Position numbers and translations under genes: made by a program. Below, piece by piece: positions 9,911 to 21,100 of a stretch of DNA of 64,000 nt; positions within the stretch are counted from its first letter, which is position 1, and every line of letters starts with the position of its first letter. Source of the stretch: Euleptes europaea (lineage: Eukaryota > Chordata > Lepidosauria > Squamata > Sphaerodactylidae); the NCBI RefSeq assembly GCF_029931775.1, contig NC_079324.1, forward strand, positions 64,673,268 to 64,737,267, given 5' to 3'. The notes beneath the pieces were generated by a model. It made no database searches. It was not told where the DNA came from and saw only the letters and a list, made by a program, of their open reading frames with translations.

Positions 9911-12890
9911 GTGGAGCTTCCCTGGCCAGGAGCAATCCACCCGCAAATAGTTAAACTGTGGAACTCCCTGCCCCGGGATGTGGGGATGGCTGCCCACTTG
10001 GAAGGCTTGGAGGGGAGTGGACATGTTCGTGGAGGAGAGGGGTATCCAGGGCTACTAGTCAAAATGGCTACTAGTCATGCTGCATACCTGTTCTCTCCAG
10101 GATCCGAGGAGCAGGCCTGTTATCTGGGGTGCTGCGGAACGCAGGCAGGACAAATGGTGCCGCAGTCGCCTTGTTTGGGGGCTTCCCAGAGGCCCCTGGC
10201 TGGCCGCTGCGTGTGAACAGACTGCTGGACTCAATGGGCCTCCTGGGTCTGACCCAGCAGGGCCTTTTCTTGGATTCTTATAAGTTACAGGGGGCTGGGA
10301 GGGGAGGAAGGCGGAGGAGCAGCTCTCCAGGGTCTCAGGCAGAGGTCTTTCAGATCCCCTGCGATCCACCTACCATTGCCTCTGTGTAGCAACCCTGGAC
10401 GTCCTCAGCGGTCTCCCACCCAAGTACGAGCCAGGGCCGACCCTGCTTAGCTTCCAAGATCAGACGAGATCGGGCTCACCTGGGCCACGAACCCTCCCTG
10501 GTGCTGTCAAATGTTTAAGTGCTACTTGCAATCCATACAGCGACCTTGCAAAGTCAACCAGTAAATATTAATTTGGTAATGTAAATGGGAAGCTGAGAGA
10601 AGTAGCTTGACCTCAGGTTACTTCATGAGTTTGTGGCAACAGCAAAATTGGAACTCAGGGCCTGATTCTTTCTTTCTCACAGGACAGAATTGTTGGACTC
10701 TGAGTTCTGGAACTCCAGTCTGAGTAAGTCTTGGCTCCAAGGTCTGTTTCTGCCTTTTTGAGAAACTCTGGAGATCTCTGTGTGGCTGAAGGGAGGGGGC
10801 ACACAGCTGCAAAGCCGGCTCCCGGCCCCCCCTCAACTGACAGCCCCCCTTCCTTTGTACCCGAGAGAAGGCCCAGCCAGGCTGCCACCCAAGAGATCCC
10901 AGTGGCAGCTTGACAAACATCCCAGCAGAGGGAGCGCGGCTGTGCCGGCCCTTCTGTCCTCACCTGGCAAGTGGGGGGTGGGGAGGCCAGGGCCCAGGGA
11001 AGGAGAGCTCACGGCCACAGGGGCACCTTCTGCGGGGAGATGAAATGTTCTCAGCCTGGCGGCACCCCAAGACTCCTGCAGTGCTTGTCCCCCTGCTCCA
11101 GGAACCCTCTTAAGATCCCTGCGAGAAGTCCAGGCATGCTGGAAAGAGATGCCTGTGCCCACCGGGGAAGATGCCCTCTTGGCCTTGGCAGAGATGCAGC
11201 TGTGCCCGTCGGCCCTTCTGCCTGGAAGAGCGTGCTTGCGGTGTGTGTGTTACGGCCTGGGCAACTTCGCTTCTTGCGTCAAAGCCCGCTTCCAGCTGGC
11301 CTTCCTGCTGCTGCTGCTGAAGGAGCTCCAGGTGAGAGCCTCTGCCCCCACCCCCCAGGCTTAGCAGGGCTCAGCCAGCCGGCCCTGAGCCCTCGCCGCA
11401 GCCTGCCTCTGCCCCTCCCTGGCAGATTCCCGAGGAGTGGTGTTGCGTCTTCGATCCCGCTTTCTCCGAGCTGGAGAGGGAAGCGCTCCACCGCCTTGGC
11501 CTCTCCGTTCTCCCGCAGAATGAGGTGAGTGGCATCTCTGCCCGAGAAAGATGTCCCGAGCGCCTAGCAGCCCGTTGTGGGCCAAGGGCCTGCAAAGCAG
11601 AGGTGCTGCCCCCCACTTAATTTGAGGTGGGGGGGCTGGCTGGTTGTAATTCCTGGCTTGGCAATAGGGTGATCTTGCTTGCAGGAGGGGAAGCGGGCCA
11701 TAGCTGAGCCCACGGTTTTCTACATGATCCACTGTGGGAAGGCGCTCTACAACAACCTGCTGTGGAGCAACTGGTCAGCAGAGGCCTTGTCCAAAATGGT
11801 CATCATAGGCAACAGTTTCAAGGGGATTGAAGAAAGGTACCCCTCCGCTCCCAGCTTGCTCTCGGGTTGTCTCTCCCTACTAGTGTTCAAAGAACTTGGA
11901 GTTTCTCCAGCCTTTTGCAATTCTCCACAGGCTTTGAAATATCTTTTAGTTTCCTGAATTGCTGGGAGGGGGGCAGAGGGGCTTGATCAGATGGAATGGA
12001 GGGAGCCTCTCTGGCCAGCCCCCAGCCTAGTCCTAATGCTCTATTCCCCTCTGACTTCCAGGGTGCCGAGCAGGATACTCCAAACAGATTATGCTTACAT
12101 TGCAAAGGTAGGATGTGTGCGGAAGGGGGAGGAAGGGTGGCTGCTCTTGGAGTCTCCAGCTGCCAGTTTGGGGGAAACTGGACTAGCAACCCCCCACCCC
12201 CCCGGCCACACACAGAGGACTGTGTTGAGCAGCTGCTCTGCTTAGCAGATCACAAAGCAAGACATTCAGCAAAAGAGCTCAGGTGCTGATTTGCTCACAG
12301 CCACAATCTGGTTTCACTGCTCATCTAGTAGAAGGGAAATGCTCGGCATGCCGTTTTGCAACCCTCTGCTGCAGAGGCAATTCTCGGACCTCTGCAATAG
12401 CTGCAACCTGCTAGAATTCACAGGATGAATCTTTCTCAGCAATAGGGAATTCCTTGAGTTATACTCAATGAATTCTGGCGACAGTCAGAACAAAAAGAGT
12501 GGTCGAGATGGTTCAGGAAATTGAGGGGGGGGGGAAAGAGTTTAACAAAATCTGCTTTGTGGTTTGCAAAAGTTGACCAGTGCATCAACTGGCCAGTTGC
12601 ACTGAAGTTACTGCTGGTAGCCCCCCCCCCTTTTGTGACTAAGTGTGATTCTCACATTGATTCTGTCTCTCTCTCCCTGTGCCAACCATGGCTAGATTTT
12701 AACAGCCACTGAAGAAGAAGCCCTCCCTCCTCATGCCCAGTATCTGGATGTGTTCAACGACACCGCTGTCCACTGCTTCCCTTGGCACAAACTGAGGGAG
12801 GTGCCCCAAGAGACTTGGAACTTTCAGGAGGAACCAGTTTACCATGCCGAGGATCAGTTAGAGTTCATCAGAAAAAATGACGTGATTTAG
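9765..12890 (+). CDS. SRRD: SRRD, SRR1-like domain protein
   Basis: Animal homologue of plant SRR1. Vertebrate work links it to heme synthesis and circadian control, but its biochemical activity is not settled. Firm exons are 9765-9898 (start), then one ending at 11331, 11426-11524, 11685-11836, 12062-12107 and 12696-12890 (stop TAG). All these junctions are GT-AG and in phase. Signatures are [12 protein letters not shown], the [10 protein letters not shown] block and [15 protein letters not shown] with [10 protein letters not shown], all in the SRR1 domain, then [18 protein letters not shown] near the C-terminus. The first exon encodes 44 mostly Gly/Arg-rich residues with little similarity to human, as expected for this variable end. 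The 5' edge of the second exon is uncertain: acceptors before 11055 or 11082 keep the frame, while the better-looking one before 11102 does not. An unfound small exon is possible. Confidence 0.92.
9925..10285 (+). mobile_element. CR1-type LINE, 3' end, in SRRD intron 1
   Basis: Contains the [19 protein letters not shown] pattern of CR1 3' ends and finishes with 'ctgacccagcagggccttttcttggattctta'-like sequence. It starts about 25 bp after the exon 1 splice donor. Confidence 0.75.
10390..10490 (-). mobile_element. 5S-rRNA-derived SINE head
   Basis: Read on the minus strand it carries AGCTAAGCAGGGTCGG and a following ACTTGGGTGGGAGACC, corresponding to the internal control region of 5S rRNA. It is related to the longer copy at 39378-39598. 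A scrap of tRNA-type SINE lies just upstream (about 10315-10370). Confidence 0.75.
10490..11054. other. SRRD intron with no recognised element
   Basis: Mostly unique, moderately GC-rich intron sequence. I see no clear repeat family or exon, although the missing N-terminal SRRD exon could hide here. Confidence 0.4.
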
Positions 12891-13369
12891 CTCCAGAGAA
12901 ATTGGCCAGGAGGCAGAACCGACTGCAGGGCTGCAGATTGCTTCTGGCTTTGTACCGAACTGAGGTAGAGTTCACCATCTACCGGCTCCTGAGGGTACCT
13001 ATGCCATCTGTTCCTCTGGCAGAGCACCACAAAGGGTCAACCGATGTCACAGCCGTCAGGAGGGAGCTGTGCTGAGGCCTCCACTTAGGGCATCAGCAAA
13101 CAGCAGAACAAAACCTGGGGTGTGTGGGGGGAGTGAGGAGGCTTTGGCTTCTGTGGAGTTTTCTCAAGTCCTTCAAGGGACGCGGCCTGGTTGGCCTCCC
13201 ATTTGCCCTTTCAGGCTCAAGTGCTGCCGGCACTCTGGACTGGTTTAACGGCCAAAGAGGCGCCTGTTCTAGGATACAAACTGCACAAGCTGTGTGCATT
13301 TATTTTAAAAATGGTTTTAAAAACTGATGACCCTTTGTGTTATTTTATTCTTTCCATAACAGGAATAAG
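12891..13369. other. SRRD 3' flank
   Basis: Probably SRRD 3' UTR. No canonical AATAAA was found on the plus strand before the BovB copy. The stretch 13290-13350 is A/T-rich. Confidence 0.4.
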
Positions 13370-13374
13370 CGTTA

Positions 13375-13900
13375 GTGTTTTGGTCTAGCTCAGGCACAGC
13401 CATGAAAGAGCTAGAAAAGATTCTGAAGTGTAAGGATGTGTCACTGGCCACCAAGATCAAGTTAATTCATGCCATAGTATTCCCTATTACTATGTATGGG
13501 TGTGAAAGCTGGACATTGAAGAAAGCTGATAGGAAGAAAATAGATTCCTTTGAAATGTGGTGTTGGAGGAGAGTGTTACGGATACTGTGGACTGCTAAAA
13601 AAAACAAATCAGATTCTAGATCAAATCAAGCCTGAACTGACCCTAGAAGCTAAAATGACTGAGGCTGTTGTACTTTGGTCACATTATGAGAAGACAAGAG
13701 CCACTGGAAAAGACAATCATGCTAGGAAAAGAGGAAGACCGAACAAAAGACGGATTGACTCAATGAAGCCACAGCCCTCAATTTGCAAGATCTGAGCAAG
13801 GCTGTCAAAGATAGGACATTTTGGAGGACTTTCATTCATAGGGTTGCCATGAGTTGGAAGCAACTTGACGGCACTTAACACACAACACACAGGCACAGCT
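13375..13900 (+). mobile_element. RTE-BovB LINE, 3' part
   Basis: Opens with an 86-codon frame matching the end of BovB reverse transcriptase (KELEKILKCKDVSLATKIKL, then MYGCESWTLKKADRK and FEMWCWRRVLRI). It ends with 'gggttgccatgagttggaag' and the GACGGCACTTAACACA tail. Frame breaks in the second half mark it as dead. Confidence 0.9.
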
Positions 13901-14998
13901 ATCAGACATCTAGCCAGAAATGCAGGGGAGCAGCGGATGGCGGATGCTTTCGCTGGCCAGAATGAGGGCTGGGCTGGCCTCTCCACTAATATCCAGAGAC
14001 CCAGAAGGGAACTGCCTTGGAGCAGCAGGGGAAGGAAAACAAAGGAGGGACTGACTAATACAGCCTCTAGCAGACTGGAAACAGCGTAAGAGCAACAGGG
14101 GCCTCTGGGCCCAGGTGTGAATGGCAACGTCTACCTGAACACAAGGGAAGATACAGTTCAAAGACAGGGCACAGACGTTTATTGACAAAAACATTTACAT
14201 CCAGCCAGTCCTTGTGGTGTGAAATGGGTGGGAGGCAACAGACTCATCTATGAGAAAGTGGCGGACACTCATTTTGATGTTCTTGGTTAAGACTCAAAGT
14301 AGTAAGAACACATTAATGCACCACTGAGATGCTTTTAGTCAAATACGTGAATACAGATAAGGGTTGGTAGTTAATGTAAACTGCAGAGAGGGTCACATTA
14401 TTTCCTAACTAGTTAAGTGGAACAGTTAGATATCGCCAGAAAATGATTTTGAAAACCTATAAATCTGGGAGTCTGAAGTTACCTGGAGCATCTTCATTGA
14501 AGGCACTCCTAGTCCTGTGGAATCTGTTTGGTTTTGGCAAGGAATAATGAATAGCCTCAAGGAATCAGTGGATGATACCTATCATTCCTTTAAAACAGCC
14601 AATGTTAAAAGTTTTTTTAAAATGTTCTGATAAAATGGGGGCAAGATTCTCTAGTAATGTTTTCACTTGTTTACTATTACTACCTGGACACCTCAGGCTC
14701 CTTAAGTGCATGCCTGTATCTGTATCAGGCCTAGCCATGGTCTATCTGGAATGCCCATAGCTATTTCCTGCCCGTGGGCCCGAGACACCCGCCCGGGTGT
14801 CCCCATGAGTACAGAAAGCCCCACAGGCCCAACTGCTTACACGTTCTCCATTCCGCTTGGTGCTCATCAAATGCATTCCCATTTTTTTCAGGAGGGATGG
14901 ATCTGAATTGGGGAGGGCGGTGCACCTTCCATCAGATGAGCTAACTTCTTATCCAGGCCTGCAAATAAGCAGACTGGACACTTGCTAACAAAATAAAA
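13901..14998. other. Spacer between SRRD and TFIP11 3' ends
   Basis: Convergent intergenic region. No recognised repeat or gene; short open frames here have no family resemblance. Confidence 0.4.
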
Positions 14999-15003
14999 TA
15001 CAT

Positions 15004-15009
15004 TTTATT
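15004..15009 (-). terminator. TFIP11 polyadenylation signal
   Basis: AATAAA on the minus strand, about 180 bp past the TFIP11 stop codon, in an A/T-rich pocket. Confidence 0.6.
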
Positions 15010-15189
15010 TACACCACAAAGCCTCTTTCAGCCTGAGAGGGCTGGCTCGTCTCGTCTGAAGCCCTTCAGCGCCCCCCACAGTTGGGGCTGCAACACACCA
15101 CATTCCCTGCAAACCCAGATGACAATGCAGCCTCCTTGTGGAGTCCCAGACAAACCCTCCGCTGGCTGTCTGGGCCCAGCCCCTCACTC

Positions 15190-18100
15190 TCATTTTGCCA
15201 TGTCAATGAGGCTCTGCAGGGAAGTCGGGACCCAGGTTTTTTCTCCCTGCACAAAGACCACCCCCCGGTCGATGTAAATGACAATGCGCCCGAAGGTGTA
15301 GAGCTGCTTCCCTTCGTGCCGCTTCCCGATGACCGGCATGAAGACAATGTTGTGCTCCTCGGCCTTGGTCTGGATCAGGTCCTTGAAGTTCATGGGCACA
15401 GCGCCAGCAGCCATGCCGATCCCCCGCTGGGCCATGGTTTCAGCTTCCCGGCGCTCCTGCATGGCCTCATACTGGAAGTCCTTCCGGCGCTCCGTGTGCG
15501 TAAGGTAAGCAATGTTCTCTCGTGCGCCAGGCTGCATGTAGCCACCTAGCCCAGGAGAGAGAAAAAGCGGTGAAGAGGCAAGTATGCTAAGGGGGGGAAT
15601 TGTTTAGCCTCTCCTTTGTGGGCAGGAGACAGCCGGGCCCCAAAGCTCGTGTGTCTGTGGGGAGACAACAAGCCACCTCTAGTAACCAGAGAGGACTCTG
15701 GGAGCTCGTTAGGGCCGCTGCTCTCTCCCCTTTGGCTTTTGATCAAAGAAATAAGAGAACCTCATGAAAGTACACAAGGATCAGCTGCTAGGGAAAGCAT
15801 CCGTTGGCAAGATCAATCTGAACATAGCCATAGGAAAAGCCCCAGCAGGTGCCTCACCCACTGGTCCGCTCTCAACGTTGCCACCAAGTCAGATAAACAT
15901 TTTTGACAGCCCAGGGCCTCACAAAAACATCACAAACGGGCCAGGCTCAGGTGTTATCAAGTCAAGAACAGCTTTAAACACCTGAGTTGGAGGAGATTCA
16001 GGGGACGGAACCGCGGTGAAGAAGAAATCCTCTTTCCACCCTCCACCACCACCACTTTAGAAGTGGACAAAGACATTTTGCCATCCCTTCGCCCTGGACA
16101 TAAAGCCCGCTGAATTGTACATTAACACATTTGTGCAAGAGTCAACAGACAACTCACGCACCAACGCTGGAAGAGACGGCTCTGTTCATGACATCCAGGG
16201 CTTCGTTGAATTTCTCCTTGATGGACGGGTGGGCCAGCACCTGGTCCGAGAACATCGACTTCCACCCCAGGTACCACTTGGTGATCTCTTCGTAGTTAGG
16301 GTTGTTACTGAGCCAGGAGCACAGAACCTGGGCGAGGAGGAGCAGGAAGGAAGTCAGAGGCAGGAGGCGAAGGGACCCCTGCGGCAGGGGAACAGGCTCA
16401 CCGGGGGGGGGGGGTGTCAGTCCTGCGCTTCCGAGTGGAAGGAAGGAGAGCCTGAAGCAGAACTCGGGAACCACCATGCCCCCCTGCTGATGCCCACCAA
16501 CCCAGAGTGGCACAGAGCGGGCAAGGGGCCGAGCAGAAAGGATAGTTCCACAGGTGCAACTCAAGCGTCAAAGGAGTTGTGCGAGTGAAGTGAGCCAAGC
16601 CAGCAAACCTGAGGGGGGGGGGGGAGCGGAGACAACACCCCTCCACTGAGACAACCCCAAAGAAAATGTGACTGGCAGCAGCTCTGCAAAACCAACCCAG
16701 CCCTGCCTGTACCCTCAGGAGCCTCAGCCACTCCTACAGACAAGGGGGGCAGCCCCCCTGCGCCACACACCTGCAGCCACTTGGGAAAGAAGTGCTTCTC
16801 CAGCAGCCCCACCAGGCTGGAGCTGGAGATCATGCCTTCCCAGTCCATCACCCAGAAGAATGCGTCCATGTGCTGCTGGTGAGGGTTGATCAGCAGCTCA
16901 TTCAGGCACAGACCTGCAGGAGGAAAAAGGAAGGCCCCTGAAGCCGCCTCAGCCTGCAGGGGGGAGCTGCCCAAGAGCAAAGCCCCCAGGCCCCCCCTGT
17001 TCTGCCCACCCAAGAAGTCCCCGCACACGAGTGCGGAAGAAACAGCACGCCGCCACACATAACGGAAAAGTTCCGCTGGCTCTTCTGGGCTTGTTTCCCC
17101 ACTTGGCGAGTTCAAAGAGGACTTGGAAGGCAGAGCGAAGGCAGGCGAGGGGCTCAGGGGTATGAGCCCCGCCCCACCCCCTTCTGACCCTGTGCTCTGC
17201 ACAAGCATTTAGTCGCTGGTAAGAAACCAAACACAGATCTTGGGGCGGCAACCCAAGTCTTTCTGTGCGACCCTCAACCCTCCCATCCCCCAGCAGCAAT
17301 TGAAACGGAGAGAAAAAGACAGAAGGAGCACCGAAGGTGGCCCCCAGCGCTTGTCAGACCGATCCCAGGCAAGGTGACCGGGGGGGGGGCTCAGAGGCCC
17401 GTGGGCAACCAGAGGCTGACACCTCCCTTTCCTCCAGCCCCCATTAATGCATCCACAAATGGGGCCTGCTCCATTTATTGCAAGCCCCAAGCTTGACTTG
17501 GTAGCACCGGGCACCCATGCCTGTGGTTGTGGGTGGGCAGGAGGCCTTCCTGGGGCCTTTTCTGTCAGCCAGGCCCCTCAAGGTGCTTCCGGCGGGGGGG
17601 GGGGGGGGCTGGCACATAAACACTCCAGCCTGCTCTGGAAAGGAGCCTAGCCCACTCACCCAGCTTTGGCACGATGTTCTTGATCATGAAGGCCTCCCAG
17701 GACCCCGGGGTGAAGACCTCCTTCCAGGGCTGCAGGATCAGCTTGGCGGAGGAGTCGCTGGGGTGCCACTTCTGCAGGGCGTTGGACAGCTTGTTGCGGA
17801 TGGGCGAGTAGAGGGGCTCGAGGCGAGCATGCATCAGGGGCAGCCACGGGTGGATCCAGGAGTGGATGGGGACCGTGTCCGTCAGAGGGTTCCAGTTCTC
17901 CACCTGCAAGTGAGGGCAGGGGCTGGCGCTGAGGAGGAGCCTCAAAATGCCTGGCCAGAGCAGTGGCCCCCGGACACCACAGTGGCTTCGACGCCCTTCC
18001 GCCCCACCCCACGACCTGCACCGTGGACCTCACGGGGGCCCTTCCTACCTCCTTCTGCAACTTGGGGAAAATCAGCTGGTCTAGAATGTTATCCATGATC

Positions 18101-21100
18101 CAGATGGGAATGATGTGCCCCCAGCTGTCCAGGAAGTCCACCATGGGAATGCAGTTCCGGGGCTGCCACTGTCCGATGACGTTCCGCACATGCGGCATCC
18201 ACGTCTCCCACATCAGCCTGAGCAAAAGAAGACCTTGCGGTGAGCGCTCATGGCCATGCAAGAGAACGCTAACCAAGCAGGGCTGTGAACAACTGCTCTC
18301 TCTTCTTGGCAACACAGACGTCGAGGGCTCTTCACCAAGACCCTCTTTCCTGTCTCCGATCCGCATCTCAGGGCCAGACTCTGATCCTGTCGGGCAGAGG
18401 ATGTGGTGGGGCGTCCTGCCCAAGCCCTTGACCCTCGGGACCATCACATTGGGCAGGTTAGAGCAGGGGGAACCGAAGGGGGTCCCTATGGCTTTAGGCG
18501 AGGACCGCTCAGACTCACTCAACTAGCACAGGCAGCCCATTTACCGGTGAAAAGCATCCGAGGAGAGGTCCTGCCCACCGTGGGACAACAGCTGGTCGTT
18601 TTCCAGCAAGCTCTTCCACTGGTCCAGGACTTCTGTGCCGTACATGCAGTCCTGGAGAGGAAAGAGCCCCAACAAGGCAGAAGGAGCACATTGAGACCCA
18701 GGAGGGAGGAAAAGAAGAGACTTGACCCCCCCCCCCCCACACACACACACACCAGGACCCACAAGGCATTTTTATCATTCTGTTGTGCTTATTTTACAGT
18801 TTCTTTGAGCACTTTCCATGTGGCAACAGCACCTTGGTTACCTATGAAGCAGACTCTGCATGCATTTCCCACCTCTGGGGTTGGGAGGTAAAATATTGCG
18901 CCAGTGTGTGCCAAGTGGGACTTTGTGCTAAGTGGGACTTTGTGCCCTGCAAGCCCCAACCTCATAAGAACATAAGAAAAGGCCCTGCTGGATCAGACCA
19001 AGGCCCATCAAGTCCAGCAGTCTGTTCACACAGTGGCCAACCAGGTGCCTCTAGGAAGCCCACGAGCAAGATGACTGCAGCAGCACCATCCTGCCTGTGT
19101 TCCACTGCACCCAAAAAAATAGGCATGCTCCTCTGATACTAGAGAGAATAGGTATGCAGCATGACTAGTATCCATTCTAACTAATAGCCATGAATACCTC
19201 TCCTCCATGAATGTGTCCACTCCCCTCTTAAAGCCCTCCAAGCTGGAAGCCATCACCACATCCTGGGGCAGGGAGTTCCACAATTTAACTATGCGTTGTG
19301 TGAAAAAATATTTCCTTTTATTGGTTTTGAATCATTCTCCAGCTTTAGCAGATGACCCCGTGTTCTAGTATTATGGGAGGGAGAAAAATTTCTCCCTGTC
19401 CACTCTCTCCAAACCATGAATAATTTTATAGACCTCTATCATGTCTCCCCTTAGCCGCCTTCTTTCCAAGCTAAACAGCCCTAAGCGTGCTAACCACTCC
19501 CCATAGGACAGTTGCTCTAGTCCCTTAATCATTTTGGTTGCTCTTTTCTGCAATCTCCTCTTTCAAAGCGCGCCCCCCCCCCCCCGGTCTCCCTGGAAGG
19601 CCAAGCCCACCCGCCAGCCACCCACCTTCAGCGGGTCCCAGTTCTTGAAGTAGTCTTTCACCAGGGGGGAAAACGATGGCTGCCGCCAGATCCACGCGGT
19701 CAGACATCCGGTACTCCTCGTAATACTTATCCTGGAGAGTCTCGAAGATCTTGGCGCACTCGGTGAGGCTCAGGGGGTCTTCGCAGCCGGGCTGCATCCG
19801 CCTCTCGCACTCCTCCACTATCTCCAGGACCTTGCTGAGGTTCCGGACTTCCACCTCCTCGCACGAGAGGACCTCGTCCATCTTCTCGATCTCGTGGGTC
19901 AGGTTGACCACCATGTCCCGTTCGTACTGCAGCTGCCGGTCGTTCTGGATGATCTCCTGCTCCGTGAGGTCGATGAGGAGCTGCAGGTTGTGCTCCAGCT
20001 CGGGCAAGGCAAAGGCCTGCGGCTTGGCATCCTTGCCCAGGGGCAACTGCTGGGGGCTGTCGTCCGGGATGTTGTGCTTCTGGCTGATCTGGCTGTAGCT
20101 GTAGTAGACCTTCTGCTCCCGGCCCGTCATGTCAATCACCTTCCGAGCAACACAAGGGAAACCGAAGGTCAGTTGCCAGGTATGCGAAAGGAGCCCAGGC
20201 AGGAGAGCATTCACAGAACAGGCGCATTAATCTGTTCCAATGGACCGGCAGAGGCTGCTGCAGGAGTCAGCAGCCAGAGTTAACCAGAAGTCACGCCCAT
20301 AAGAAGTCAGCCGTCACTGGGGACGTGCGACCAGGGGGGAGTTTTGCCGGGAACTGGAGCAAGAGGCAAAGAGGGTGAGTGTGCGAGCGCACGCCTTCTT
20401 CTTGGGTTCTTCAGCTGTGCGCGGTTTCAATTGTGTGTGTGAAGCCTATTTCCAGCTGTTCCCATGTGGATGCTCAAGCATGTGGTCCCAGTAGGAGGGA
20501 CTTCTGCTGGCTGATGTGAAGCGAGTCATCTGCTAGAGGCTATTTGTGGGGAGAAGCCTCAGTTCCCGGCTGGGGCAGAGTTAATCAGAGGGGAGGAGCC
20601 AACAGTCATGGCACTGCCCCTTGGCACCAATGACACTGGGGAACGTCATCACGTGGTGCTGGAGGGAAAACATAGGTTCCTGGGCAGAAGGCTAAAAGGC
20701 CAGGACCTCCGTGGCAGTGTTCTCAGAACTGCGGCCTGTTCCTTGGGTGGGGCCAGACACACAGGCACCGATTGAAGGTCTCAAGGCGTGGATAAGAAAG
20801 TGGTGCCAGGAGGAAGGATTTAAACGTGGAACTTTCTGGGACAAGCCGAACCTGTACTAAAGAGGCAGGTGTCACTTGAACCAAAGCAGCAGCCTTTACG
20901 GTAACTTCTGGGAGAAGAAAGCCTCCAGGCCAACACATCAATCCCAAAGGCATGGTTCAGCTGACAACTCCTGGCAACCTACTGGGGGGGGAGAGAGCTG
21001 GACCTTGGGAATGGGAGCAGCGCAGCAAAGGAGGGCCATGCGAGGAAGTCTACCGGCTGAGGAGTTTCAGAGAGGAAATGAGGGGCTGCTGCCCATCTGC

